DNA of 64,000 nt from Odoribacter splanchnicus DSM 20712 (GTDB lineage: Bacteria; Bacteroidota; Bacteroidia; Bacteroidales; Marinifilaceae). A program made the position numbers and the translations under genes. Position 1 is the stretch's first letter; each line of letters begins with the position of its first letter. The DNA lies in contig NC_015160.1 of assembly GCF_000190535.1 (NCBI RefSeq), positions 1,364,001-1,428,000 on the forward strand, read 5' to 3'. Below are positions 46,973-56,026 of the stretch, in pieces. Under the pieces are notes generated by a model. The model did not search any database and was not told where the DNA came from. It worked only from the letters and a program-made list of their open reading frames with translations.

Positions 46973-47770
46973 TTATTTTGTAGCTATTATAGAATAGACC
47001 ATCGGAATATTATTACTTAAATGCTTTATCCTATATTTGTTAGGTTCACATTCAACTGTTTGGGAAAAACAATTATAGGGTGAATAATCAAATTCATCAA
47101 AAGAAGATATTGTGAGCCCACTTTGTATAAGGCTATTTAGAACCTCACTCAAACTATGATTCCACATCACACATTCTTGCAACAAATCGTTTTCTCCGTC
47201 CGTATAGGTTCCATCTTGAATTTCTCTAATTGCACCGGAATTAAAGTAATTATATTCAATCCTTTTAAAGTCATCATCAAACACCCACAAAATCGGATGA
47301 AACTCCACAAATATAAACTTCCCATTTGGTTTTAGATAATTTGAAATAATCTTAGCCCACTTACCCATATCAGGTAACCAGCCAATCACTCCATAGCTTG
47401 TAAATACAATGTCGAATTGTTCATTCAAGTAAGTAGGTAAATCATAAATATCACAGCAAATAAAAGTTGTATTAACATTTGCTTTCTTGGCTAATATTTT
47501 TGCATTATCAATCGCTTTATCCGATAAATCAACACCTGTAACATTTGCCCCAAGTCTGCCCAACGAAATAGTATCTTGTCCGAAATGGCATTGTAAATGC
47601 AGAATAGATTTACCCTTTATATCTCCAAGTAAATCAAGTTCTATATCATTGAGAGATGATTCCCCTTTCAAAAAGCCTTTGACATCGTAAAAGTCAGATT
47701 TCAGATGCACATCTACCCTGCTGTTCCAAGACTTCCGGTTTATTTCTAAATAATCAAAATCCGCATTCAT
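46973..47770 (-). CDS. Class I SAM-dependent methyltransferase
   Basis: The 265-aa protein has the SAM-binding motif I LHLQCHFGQDTISLGRLG (about 55-72, variant of GxGxG), motif II GVDLSDKAIDNA and motif IV FDIVFTSYGVIGWL. The substrate is not evident. Codons are more AT-rich than in chromosomal neighbours, in keeping with transferred cargo. It is the first gene of a two-gene unit with the GNAT fusion, with a TATATTTG box 26 bp upstream. Confidence 0.9.
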   Translation of the reverse strand: MNADFDYLEINRKSWNSRVDVHLKSDFYDVKGFLKGESSLNDIELDLLGDIKGKSILHLQCHFGQDTISLGRLGANVTGVDLSDKAIDNAKILAKKANVNTTFICCDIYDLPTYLNEQFDIVFTSYGVIGWLPDMGKWAKIISNYLKPNGKFIFVEFHPILWVFDDDFKRIEYNYFNSGAIREIQDGTYTDGENDLLQECVMWNHSLSEVLNSLIQSGLTISSFDEFDYSPYNCFSQTVECEPNKYRIKHLSNNIPMVYSIIATK

Positions 47771-47796
47771 TCTTTTAATATTAAATGGATTATGTG

Positions 47797-47804
47797 CAAA
47801 TATA
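47797..47804 (-). promoter_or_regulatory. Bacteroides-type -7 box (TATATTTG) for the methyltransferase gene
   Basis: TATATTTGCAC on the minus strand lies about 26 bp before the start codon at 47770. Confidence 0.6.
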
Positions 47805-48048
47805 GCAAAAGGTACAGTATATCATTCATTGTGAATTGCACTTTTTACTGTATTTCAGCAAAATACCTCTCTTTACAGGCTAAAACCTTTGCTCCTTTTC
47901 TGCCCCTCTTTCGGTTGTATCCTTTGATAGAGTTTGCAAAACTGCTCCCTGAACCAATCGGATACATTTTTTTGATTGATGATTAGCATTAATTTGTTCT
48001 TTCCAACAGTTGAATCTGTTACTATTTGTGCAGTCACCTGTAAAGTAT
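47805..48048. other. Spacer between methyltransferase promoter and IS481-like element
   Basis: No recognised gene. The minus strand has an open stretch of about 45 codons ending near 47845 (KGYNRKRGRKGAKVLACKER) that could be the tail of a lost gene, possibly removed when the IS inserted. I could not identify it. Confidence 0.4.
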
Positions 48049-49238
48049 CAATAGATACGCTACACTTTTTCTTTTCGTAGGCAAATCCAAAATCTGTATC
48101 TTCGTAGCCTGAAAGAAGCTATACGGAAAATACGGATGCGCCAAAAATGGCTTGAGCTATACGCCGAAACGGGTTCTGTGACAAAAAGTGCCCTTCGGTG
48201 CGGGATTGCCCGTTCCACGTTATACCGTTGGATAAATCGCGGGAAAGAAGAAGGCAAGTCGGAATTGTCCGACAAGTCTAAACGTCCATCAAGACTTGCC
48301 AATATGAAGATAACACCTGAAATTGAAACCATTATCCTTAATCTGCGTGAGACGAGAATATGGGGAGCACAACGGATTGCCAACAATCTGCTTAGGAAGA
48401 AAATAAAGTTCTCAGCCATGACGGTGTGGCGTATGTAAAAAAGCATCAGGTCAAAGCTGTTGTGAAACGGCGTAAAAAGTCAGACTATATCCGATATAGT
48501 AAAGAAATTCCCGGGGAAAGGGTTCAGCTGGATGTAATGAAAGTACGAAACGGAGCATACCGGTTCACGGCCATAGATGATTGTACCCGTTTGAGAACCA
48601 TTCGTGTATATCCCGATAAAAAAGCGGAAAGTACAATTCATTTTTTAGGAGAGATACTGAACACTTTTCCTTTTCCCGTTCAGCGGATACAAACTGATTG
48701 GGGAACAGAATTTTTCAATTATGACTTCCAATATGAACTGCATGACCATTTTATCAAATTCAGACCAATCAAACCAAGGACTCCGCATCTGAATGGCAAA
48801 GTTGAAAGGTCTCAGCAGACCGATAAGACAGAGTTTTGGAATCTTATAGATTTGTCGGACAAGACACTTGATTTGAATGTGATGGCTATGGAATGGCAGG
48901 AGTTCTACAATAAGAAACGACCACATTCCTCACTGAACGGCAAGACTCCGATGCAAAAACTCAAGTCTGTCAAGCACCTTGTTCCGATCCAGCCCGATGT
49001 GAGTGAAAAATTCTGGGAGTCAAACGAAGAAATTCTTCCACGTAATTACAAGTATCCTAAATTCATTAAACATCGAAATAAGAAAACTGTTATTCGATAA
49101 ATCATGGAGAATCAAAATATATCGCAGATTATTTTACGCTTTTAAACTCATCGGTCGGGGAACGGCCAGTGCCAAGGGGCGGGACCACCCATCCAAACAA
49201 GCGTAAAAATCCAGTAAGCTAATGTAGCGAATCTATTG
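48049..49238 (+). mobile_element. IS481-like insertion sequence (inactive)
   Basis: The ends CAATAGATACGCTACA (48049-48064) and, inverted, CAATAGATTCGCTACA (49223-49238) match at 15 of 16 positions and enclose one interrupted transposase gene on the plus strand. The right end lies inside the last codons of the relaxase gene. No target duplication could be defined. Confidence 0.7.
48136..49100 (+). pseudogene. IS481-type transposase, frameshifted
   Basis: The first frame (48136-48438) encodes the helix-turn-helix (KSALRCGIARSTLYRWINRG). It stops at CGTATGTAA, while the integrase-core domain (DDE: LDVMKVRNG/AIDDCTR, QTDWGTEF, GKVERSQQT) continues in another frame from about 48435 (KKHQVKAVVKRRKKSDY). 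Relatives have one continuous gene reading VWRVLKKHQ, so a small indel near 48434 inactivated it. Confidence 0.85.
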
Positions 49239-50448
49239 TTATAGCACAAGTCACCTTATCCGTTGCGAAATTCCGTTTGTACTCTTCGGAATAGAGTGTG
49301 CCGTTATGCTCTATCTTTTCCCCTAACATCAGTTTTGCTGTTTGTTCAGTTGAGAAACCGACAATATGACATAGCCTTTCCATTCGGAAAAGTTCTTTTA
49401 GTAGTGGAAGCCACGCACAAGCCTTTTTAATCATCTGTGACAGCCGTGATATCTCCTTTCGGGCTTCGTCTAGTTCCTTGATATGCTTACCCCGCGCTTT
49501 CATCAATTCCCTGCTGTGCTGTTCCCGTTGCTCTTGCATCATAATTTGCAATCTTTCGATGATTTCGTCACGAGTGGCAACTTCCTCATATAACTGCCTG
49601 TTCTCCTGTTTCAACTCCTTAATTTCACCACTCCCTAAAAAAGAACCCACCTTTGCTATAATGGCGGTTTTCGCTTCGGTCTTAACGGCTTCCAGCTTGT
49701 CGGTCTTGATTTCTTTCTTAACCTGCTTTAGCTGTTTTTCCGCTTCGTCCTTCTCACTTTGGAGTTGCTGCACGTCTGTTTCGAGTTCTCCCGTCTGCCG
49801 TTTCAAATCACGGTAATATTGGGCAGTGGTGACGTGCCTTGCTTCCGACCCACGCACACCACGCTGCAACCCGTATTTATCCATGATTTTGGCGTAGTCG
49901 TCATGGTAGCCTATCAACTTGTCACGGTTCAATACATCATCAGCACATAGCCGGGCTGCATTCGTTTTCTTTCGGTAGGAACGCTTACCCTCCGTTTGCT
50001 TCTGTTTTGCTTTCCTGCGCTCTCCCGTTACTATCGGTACGATGGTAGCGTGTATGTGAGGTGTGGTTTCGTCCATGTGCAGAACTGCTGAAACGGTATT
50101 CTCCCGTCCGAAAGTCTTGTGCAACCATTCCATACTGTCGTTGCACCATTCGTCCATACGCCCGTCTTGCTGTATCTTCATCATATCCTCGTGTGTTCCC
50201 GACATCATAACACGGATAGCCCTTACTTGGTCGGGGGTAATCTTCCGTTTGATGCCTGCCGACTTGATGCGATGTGCTATCGCTTCATCACGTACCGTCA
50301 CACCTTCGGGAAGTTCCACCAGTTCCCGATTGAGATGTGTACGTGTAGGATCCACATTCGGAGCTATCACCCTGCGCTCGATATGGTCGGACATACGAGC
50401 GTCGGATGCTCCCTTTGCTTTCTTGAAATCAAGGGTGAAATATCCCAT
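49219..50448 (-). CDS. MobV-type relaxase (Mob/Pre), C-terminus altered by an IS
   Basis: The relaxase nicks the element at oriT to start transfer. Starting at ATG 50448 (MGYFTLDFKKAKG) it has 409 aa: the Mob/Pre domain (about 1-200) with the metal-binding motif HMDETTPHIHATI, a long coiled coil (about 220-350), and a short C-terminal part. The final residues (ITIDSLH) and the stop codon are encoded by the terminal repeat of the IS481-like element, so the native tail is lost. The catalytic part is complete. An upstream non-ATG start would overlap the likely oriT and is less plausible. Confidence 0.88.
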   Translation of the reverse strand: MGYFTLDFKKAKGASDARMSDHIERRVIAPNVDPTRTHLNRELVELPEGVTVRDEAIAHRIKSAGIKRKITPDQVRAIRVMMSGTHEDMMKIQQDGRMDEWCNDSMEWLHKTFGRENTVSAVLHMDETTPHIHATIVPIVTGERRKAKQKQTEGKRSYRKKTNAARLCADDVLNRDKLIGYHDDYAKIMDKYGLQRGVRGSEARHVTTAQYYRDLKRQTGELETDVQQLQSEKDEAEKQLKQVKKEIKTDKLEAVKTEAKTAIIAKVGSFLGSGEIKELKQENRQLYEEVATRDEIIERLQIMMQEQREQHSRELMKARGKHIKELDEARKEISRLSQMIKKACAWLPLLKELFRMERLCHIVGFSTEQTAKLMLGEKIEHNGTLYSEEYKRNFATDKVTCAITIDSLH

Positions 50449-50519
50449 ATTGAATATTGGTTTTTCGTTAGACAATTCCGCTTGCCTTGCACATTCGCCG
50501 CATGGCTCACGGGGTTTCA

Positions 50520-50596
50520 AAAGGGGCGATGCCCCTTTGCTCGATAGGGTGTTTTTAGCGGTGCTTGCACTGCGTGAAGAAAACGCCCTATTGAGC
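50520..50596. promoter_or_regulatory. Probable origin of transfer (oriT)
   Basis: Between the relaxase and primase genes lie a perfect hairpin AAAGGGGC-GAT-GCCCCTTT (50520-50538) and a long imperfect inverted repeat, GCTCGATAGGGTGTTTTT (50539-50556) against GAAAACGCCCTATTGAGC (50579-50596). Placement directly upstream of a MobV gene is where such oriTs are found. The nick site was not identified. Confidence 0.6.
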
Positions 50597-50639
50597 TATG
50601 GCTTTTCTTACTCAAAAGCCTGTGGAAAGCGTGCGGTAA

Positions 50640-51626
50640 CTACATTCTGAACCCTCTGCTTTTCTTTTTGGCTGGTTGTTGTTCCTGCCTGTCGGCTTGT
50701 TTGACTGTCTGTGATTGTTTGGTCTGCTGTGTCAAGTCTGCCGACTGTATCAACCGTTTTCCACACAAATAATCATTCAAATCTTTATAGCCACTATAAA
50801 TGCGTGAGGAATCACGGACACGGAAACTGTACTCTTTATAAAGTTCCTGTACGGCTCTTATCCCTGCCGTATCATTGTCGAAAAAACAATGTATTTTCTC
50901 ATAATTCCCCAACGGGTACAAGGCTTTGGAAAGATTGGAAACGGAGTTCAGAATAAGATAGTCCTGCTTGTCGAAGTCGGGATAATCAGGACAATTTTTC
51001 TGTCGCAAGGTCAGAAAAGAAAGATAGTCCATAAACCCCTCGAACACATAGCAGGTTTCTTTAGGTTCTCCAGTCTGCCGTATATGGGTGATGTCTTTAG
51101 GAGCTATGCAGCCTTTAAAATATTTATTGCGTACCTCATAACCTCCCGATGCATTAGGAAAGCCGATGGCAAAGTTCCATTTACCGTTAAGCGAGAAACG
51201 GACTTCCATACATTCTTTTTTCGCAAGTGCTGTATTTATGCCTCTATCCTGCAAGTATGCAAACAAGGCAGGAGAAGAAAGCGGTACTGTTTCCAAATGT
51301 TGGAAACTCGGTTGTGTTGATGACTGCTGGCGAAAGGAAAAAGAAACGGGACGGATAGAGGGGCTTTGCTCCGCTATACGGTCTAAAAGGTAAGGTAAAC
51401 TGTCGGATGCGTAAAGTTCCTGTGCCAATGCAAGGATGTTGCCGCCTTTACCGGCTCCAAAGTCGTACCATAAATTGCGGTCTGTGTTCACTTTGAAAGA
51501 AGGCTCTTGTTCCTCTCTCAACGGTGATTTATACCAAAGACTATTACCCTGTTGCTTTATCGGATTATAGCCTAAACTGTGCAGATAGTCTGCCAACTTT
51601 ATATTTTTGGATTCTTCGATTGTCAT
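50640..51626 (-). CDS. Primase-like protein (CHC2-type N-terminus and Toprim domain)
   Basis: The 328-aa protein starts with a DnaG-like zinc-finger-related region (LADYLHSLGYNPIKQQGNSL; YDFGAGKGGNILAL) and has a Toprim fold (YVFEGFMDYLSF, about 200-211; IHCFFDNDTAGIRAV, about 245-259), ending in a basic tail. It probably primes replication of the excised or transferred strand. It belongs to the replication/mobilization cassette with the ATPase upstream. Confidence 0.88.
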   Translation of the reverse strand: MTIEESKNIKLADYLHSLGYNPIKQQGNSLWYKSPLREEQEPSFKVNTDRNLWYDFGAGKGGNILALAQELYASDSLPYLLDRIAEQSPSIRPVSFSFRQQSSTQPSFQHLETVPLSSPALFAYLQDRGINTALAKKECMEVRFSLNGKWNFAIGFPNASGGYEVRNKYFKGCIAPKDITHIRQTGEPKETCYVFEGFMDYLSFLTLRQKNCPDYPDFDKQDYLILNSVSNLSKALYPLGNYEKIHCFFDNDTAGIRAVQELYKEYSFRVRDSSRIYSGYKDLNDYLCGKRLIQSADLTQQTKQSQTVKQADRQEQQPAKKKSRGFRM

Positions 51627-51781
51627 AATCTGAATGTATTGGTGAATGAATAATTGAATCAGTTCCGTTTAGTCCGCTATATATACACCCGAACTGTACT
51701 AAACTTATCTTGTACTTAATCGTACAATGAAAAGAAGTCCATTCCTTCTTTATATACACACGGACTAAACCAAACTTGCTT
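51627..51781. promoter_or_regulatory. Candidate replication origin of the element
   Basis: The 155-bp gap between ATPase and primase genes has an inverted pair GTTTAGTCCG (51667-51676) and CGGACTAAAC (51761-51770), each next to TATATA-rich DNA. It also holds a small palindrome TTGTAC-TTAATC-GTACAA (51710-51727). GTACTAAAC follows the first arm. The combination GTTTAGTCCG ... GTACTAAAC recurs at 46099-46141. Confidence 0.45.
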
Positions 51782-52855
51782 TTAGTAGTGGAAATCAGAA
51801 TTGAACTTGTAGCCTTTTCCCTCTTTTATTATCATGCGCTTGTTTACAAGGAATTTGTTCAAGTCCACGAGAATATTGCGCCCACGTTCAAAACCGATAC
51901 TTGCGTAACCTTTTTTCAAGGCTGCGATAACATTGGGATAGCCTTGTACTACATCCTTTCCAAATCCGTTTTCCAACGCTTCACGGTGCTGTTGCTCCGT
52001 AAGTTCCGTAAGCGGAAAGTTGCGGTTCTGCTTGGGTTGTTCAAAAACATAGTCTTTCACAACTTCGGGCAATGCAGTTTCATTAATGCGAAATGCAAAC
52101 GGTTCAAAGTCCTTGTCCCGTATGTGCATCGCCTTTACCTCGCTAATATCCACATCCTGCGTGCTTTTGGTTATCTGTAAAACGGTTTCAGCCTTGTTGT
52201 TAAGTTCCGTTCCTATATGCCCACGTGTATTATCATCCGCTTTATTCAAGTGTAGTACAGTGTGAATATGCAAATTATACTCACTTGACCACCGCATTAA
52301 AAGATTGATGAGGTCGGATGATTCGCTGGGGCTATTGATGTCGTACATCAAATCACGGATGCCGTCTATAATGACAAGACCAATTCCCTCCATATTAGCA
52401 AGCATATAGTCTATTATCTGCTTTCGCTTGTCGGGTGTGTATTCCCTCAACACGACAAAGATAAAGTCCTCTCTATCCTTATCGGTAGGAAGTCCAGCCA
52501 AACGCATGATGCGTTCCATCACCTTATGGCAGTGGTATTTGCTCTGCTCTGTGTCCACATATAGAATTTTACGCTTATTGTCAGGTAAGTATGCTGAATA
52601 GTGCAAAACTTCGTCATTCTTCAACGCTGCCGCCACAATAGCGGAAATATTGAACGTCTTTTTACTTTTGGCTTTACCTGTGGATGCGCTAAAATTTCCC
52701 AATGTACCGATAGTAGAACCATTTACCCAAAGGATTTCGGGCGGTACATCGTAGGTGTCAGTAATCTTTAAATGAATAGTTTTCCATAGGACTGCAAAAT
52801 CTTCTCTTGTCATTGCAGCTTCTTTCTTATTTTCCGTCACTTTCTTGTTTTCCAT
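51782..52855 (-). CDS. RepA-like AAA ATPase
   Basis: The 357-aa protein has a RecA/AAA_25-type ATPase core: a Walker A-like loop in NFSASTGKAKSKKTFN (about 54-69), Walker B GLVIIDGIRDLM (about 158-169), and a C-terminal winged-helix-like part. Proteins of this type are replicative helicase loaders or helicases on mobilizable elements. It lies 4 bp after the HTH gene and probably forms an operon with it. Confidence 0.85.
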   Translation of the reverse strand: MENKKVTENKKEAAMTREDFAVLWKTIHLKITDTYDVPPEILWVNGSTIGTLGNFSASTGKAKSKKTFNISAIVAAALKNDEVLHYSAYLPDNKRKILYVDTEQSKYHCHKVMERIMRLAGLPTDKDREDFIFVVLREYTPDKRKQIIDYMLANMEGIGLVIIDGIRDLMYDINSPSESSDLINLLMRWSSEYNLHIHTVLHLNKADDNTRGHIGTELNNKAETVLQITKSTQDVDISEVKAMHIRDKDFEPFAFRINETALPEVVKDYVFEQPKQNRNFPLTELTEQQHREALENGFGKDVVQGYPNVIAALKKGYASIGFERGRNILVDLNKFLVNKRMIIKEGKGYKFNSDFHY

Positions 52856-52859
52856 AGCT

Positions 52860-53153
52860 TTACTTCTTTAAAGGACGGTTACTACTAAGGATATACTTCT
52901 GCGCTTCCTGCTCTATCTGCGCCTGTGTCTTGATGGGATTTTGGCGTAGCCATGCCTCCAAATCTGCCCGTTCAAAAAACAGCATCTTACCCTGCGGTTT
53001 ATAATGGGGTATCAAGTTACCCGAAGTCAGTTTGTACAGGTAGCTTTTGGAAAGATTAAGAAACTTGCTCGCTTCATCAAAGCTAAGCACATTCTTAGTT
53101 AAAAACAGCATCTGTTCGAGTTCCTCAACTCGCATCTCTAATGTCTTATCCAT
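52860..53153 (-). CDS. Excisionase-like helix-turn-helix protein
   Basis: This is a 97-aa protein from ATG 53153 (MDKTLEMRVEELEQM). It has an N-terminal coiled segment and a MerR-like winged helix of the HTH_17/excisionase type (LSFDEASKFLNLSKSYLYKL; KMLFFERADLEAWL). It probably directs excision or regulates the backbone genes. A longer frame exists upstream, but this start gives the usual family length. Confidence 0.88.
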   Translation of the reverse strand: MDKTLEMRVEELEQMLFLTKNVLSFDEASKFLNLSKSYLYKLTSGNLIPHYKPQGKMLFFERADLEAWLRQNPIKTQAQIEQEAQKYILSSNRPLKK

Positions 53154-53221
53154 ATTGCTTTTTTGGATTAAGTGAAACAATATGAAGGTGCGCACCCTCG
53201 TTTTCTTTTCGTTAACGAGTG

Positions 53222-53229
53222 CAAAGGTA
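53222..53229 (-). promoter_or_regulatory. Bacteroides-type -7 box (TACCTTTG) for the HTH/ATPase operon
   Basis: TACCTTTGCAC on the minus strand is 69 bp before the ATG at 53153 and fits TAnnTTTG. Confidence 0.5.
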
Positions 53230-53282
53230 TTGAGGATTAGCTTGATAGTGGATTAAGCTATGTTTGAGGTCTTAACCTATTC

Positions 53283-54218
53283 TTAAAGTCTTTTCAGTTG
53301 TTTGATATAGTTGTATATGGTTGCAAATCCTTTCTCATGGGAGATGCCTTTCACGTAGTTGGTTGCTGTGGCTAAATCCCCTTGATTGAGATATTTATCC
53401 CTACTTTTGTCTTTGGAAAGAAATAGTTTATTGTTAGCAATGACCGATTGCCAATTAGCGGTAATCAAGGACCTATTACTTAATTCCGAAAAAAGGAAAG
53501 CTACATATCTATTATTGTTTGACCTTAATATTGCATTAGGCTTACAGGAGAGTATCGCTTTCAAGTCATCAACAGTTACAGAAGCATTGAACATCTTAAC
53601 CTCGTTTATGCAATCCACAATTAATTCAATCTGTCTATCATTAAGAATTGAATCAAAAGGATTTTCAGTTTCAGCAATAGGGGGTATGGCTTTTATCGGA
53701 AATTCGACGTTTGTTATTGGCTTCTGTACTTCCTGCTCCTGCTGTGGTTGCGTTTCTATCTGCACTCTGCTTTCTTTCTTTTTTCGTAAATATGCCAAAT
53801 ATCTTTCCAGCACAACGGCTCTAACAACTACGGAAAAATAAGGCAGTTCTTCATCGTAAGTCGCATTATCTTGTTCATATCTGGAGTAATCAAATGAAGT
53901 GACAGAAAACGTAAGGTATTTCCTTTTTTCATCAGGTTTCATTGATTCATAAAAGCTGCTCTCCCAAAAAAAATCAGAGGAGCTAAAATAATTGGATATC
54001 TCAGATAAGACAGCATTATGCATATACAACTGCATAAGTTCATCCGAAATCCGCAAATATTCTTGCTTTTCCAACTCTTCTAATAGTACAGTATCTAAAT
54101 AACTAAATTTGGTAGACAGACCGTTCACTAAGATTATATAAGAATAATTGATACAACGATTAAATACACCTTGTATGTTATCAAATGTTTCTTTCAGATT
54201 TTCGCTCATAACTTGCAA
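53283..54218 (-). CDS. Hypothetical protein of the mobilizable element
   Basis: The 311-aa protein has no family that I recognise. The N-terminal 150 residues are helical and rich in Phe/Tyr/Ser (SSSDFFWESSFYESMKPDEK). A Gln/Glu linker follows (QTQPQQEQEVQ), and the C-terminal part (about 190-311) is helical. It is soluble, with no signal or membrane helix. It precedes the excisionase and ATPase genes on the same strand, so it may be a regulatory or replication accessory protein. IS copy 2 is inserted 42 bp upstream of its start and may have removed its promoter. Confidence 0.7.
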   Translation of the reverse strand: MQVMSENLKETFDNIQGVFNRCINYSYIILVNGLSTKFSYLDTVLLEELEKQEYLRISDELMQLYMHNAVLSEISNYFSSSDFFWESSFYESMKPDEKRKYLTFSVTSFDYSRYEQDNATYDEELPYFSVVVRAVVLERYLAYLRKKKESRVQIETQPQQEQEVQKPITNVEFPIKAIPPIAETENPFDSILNDRQIELIVDCINEVKMFNASVTVDDLKAILSCKPNAILRSNNNRYVAFLFSELSNRSLITANWQSVIANNKLFLSKDKSRDKYLNQGDLATATNYVKGISHEKGFATIYNYIKQLKRL

Positions 54219-54286
54219 TATATCATTAGACTGAACAAAAATACAGAAAAGAATAATTTGGGATATTCAGTAAATAGTATAAAATT

Positions 54287-54328
54287 AGCCAACTAATTCA
54301 TACACAAAATGTTGCGAATTAGTTGGCT
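54287..54328 (+). terminator. Hairpin upstream of the IS transposase gene (copy 2)
   Basis: AGCCAACTAATTC and GAATTAGTTGGCT form a perfect 13-bp stem followed by TTTTTT. It is identical in position to copy 1 and blocks read-in transcription. Confidence 0.8.
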
Positions 54329-54401
54329 TTTTTGTATCTTTAGGTATTCCCCCGCAAATAAGGTTTGGAATCCAAAACGGGGGAAATTCCCCAACAAAGA
54401 T

Positions 54402-55760
54402 ATGGCTAAGATACAAAATATTTCGGAAATTCACCCTACTTTGGGCTTTACAGAATTTGATATTATAGAAAAATATCGCAAGAGTTTTCATGAGAGTGAG
54501 CTTGGCAGGCTTCATTCGGTGTTTCCGTTTGAGCGTATGGCAAAGACCATGGGCCTGTCGGAACAGCGACTGGGACGCAGGAACATCTTCAGTCCTTCGG
54601 CGAAGATCGCCCTTATGGTCCTGAAGGCGTACACCGGATTCTCTGACAGGCAGCTGGTGGAACATCTTAACGGGAACATACACTACCAGATGTTCTGCGG
54701 GATTATGATAAATCCGTCCTTTCCCATAACCAACTACAAGATAGTCAGTGCCATCCGCAATGAGATAGCGTCCCGTCTTGATGTTGATTCCCTCCAGGAA
54801 GTGCTGGCTTCACACTGGAAACCCTATCTTGACAGCCTTCACGTCTGTATGACCGATGCCACATGCTATGAGAGCCATATGCGTTTTCCTACGGATATGA
54901 AACTCCTTTGGGAAAGTCTGGAATGGCTCTACAGGCAAATCTGCCTTCATTGCAGAGATTTGGGTATAAGGCGTCCGCGCAACAAGTATGCGGATGTGGC
55001 GAAGTCCTATCTGTCCTACTGCAAGAAGAGAAAGAGGAAGGCTTCAAGGACAAGGATGCTCAAGCGTCGTATGATCAGACTCCTTGAAAAGCTCCTCATA
55101 CAGAGGGATGAAATCCATAGAGAACATGGAACCTCACTCCGATATACCCAGGATTACCAGAAGCGTCTTTCCATCATCAGAAAGGTTCTTGTACAGGAAA
55201 AGGAGTTGTTTGAAGGCAGGAAGGTCAGGGACCGCATCGTCAGCATTGACCGCCATTATGTACGTCCCATTGTAAGAGGCAAGGAAACAAAGTCCGTCGA
55301 GTTCGGTGCGAAGGTCAACAACATACAGATAGACGGCATATCGTTCATCGAACACCTCTCGTTCAAGGCTTTCAACGAAGGTATACGCCTGAAGGACTGT
55401 ATCCGCATGCAGCAGAAGCTCATGAATGTGAGGGTAAGATGCGTGGCTGCCGATTCCATATATGCCAATAATGCCAACAGAAAGTTCTGTACAAAATATG
55501 GAATATCCACATCCTTTGTACGCAAGGGAAGGGCGGCCAGGGATGAATCCTTGAGAAAGGTTCTCAGAAGTGAACTCTCCAAAGAAAGGGCCACCCGACT
55601 TGAAGGCAGCTTCGGCACACAGAAGCAGCATTACTCACTCTCAAGGATAAAGGCACGGAACAGGAAGACGGAAATCCTATGGATTTTCTTTGGAATACAT
55701 ACGGCAAATGCCATACTGATGATAGATAAAATCAGGAACCGGGCGGATAAAGCGGCATGA
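54402..55760 (+). CDS. IS transposase (DUF772 / DDE type), copy 2
   Basis: The 452-aa transposase starts at the ATG of MAKIQNISEIHP, the same start as copy 1; an upstream extension of the frame runs through the hairpin and is not used. The conserved DUF772 region and DDE residues are intact, so this copy looks active. It is in the opposite orientation to the surrounding element genes. Confidence 0.93.
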   Translation: MAKIQNISEIHPTLGFTEFDIIEKYRKSFHESELGRLHSVFPFERMAKTMGLSEQRLGRRNIFSPSAKIALMVLKAYTGFSDRQLVEHLNGNIHYQMFCGIMINPSFPITNYKIVSAIRNEIASRLDVDSLQEVLASHWKPYLDSLHVCMTDATCYESHMRFPTDMKLLWESLEWLYRQICLHCRDLGIRRPRNKYADVAKSYLSYCKKRKRKASRTRMLKRRMIRLLEKLLIQRDEIHREHGTSLRYTQDYQKRLSIIRKVLVQEKELFEGRKVRDRIVSIDRHYVRPIVRGKETKSVEFGAKVNNIQIDGISFIEHLSFKAFNEGIRLKDCIRMQQKLMNVRVRCVAADSIYANNANRKFCTKYGISTSFVRKGRAARDESLRKVLRSELSKERATRLEGSFGTQKQHYSLSRIKARNRKTEILWIFFGIHTANAILMIDKIRNRADKAA

Positions 55761-55865
55761 CATAAATTTACCGACAGAACCAGAAGGGGTCATCAGACCT
55801 CTTCCGAAGCGTCGTGTCTAACAAGATAGGATTATGTGAAAAAACACAGAAAAAGGGCAATAATA

Positions 55866-55908
55866 ATGGCATATAAAGTGATTATACTCTATCAACTTTA
55901 TATGCCAT
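55866..55908 (+). terminator. Hairpin after the IS transposase gene (copy 2)
   Basis: ATGGCATATAAAGT and ACTTTATATGCCAT form a perfect 14-bp stem, then CTTACTTTTT. The equivalent site in copy 1 is degraded. Confidence 0.7.
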
Positions 55909-56026
55909 CTTACTTTTTAGGGACATTTACTGAATATCCCTAATTTAAAAAGAAAGGAAATACAAGAAACTTATTCTGTTTCCTATATTTCCTCTATAAA
56001 TTCGTAGATTGTAAGCTATAGATAAA

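Larger units (their letters stand above)
54260..55940 (+). mobile_element. Insertion sequence, copy 2 (same IS as 14791-16470)
   Basis: Both ends carry the perfect 16-bp inverted repeat GGGATATTCAGTAAAT. The flanks show a 6-bp direct duplication, TAATTT on each side, a clean transposition footprint. Length (1681 bp) and gene structure match copy 1. It lies between the 311-aa gene and the two-gene cargo operon. Confidence 0.93.

Noticed and set aside
54309..54401. 31-residue upstream extension of transposase copy 2
   Set aside because: It runs through the hairpin, is not available in copy 1, and the ATG at 54402 gives the same 452 aa as copy 1.
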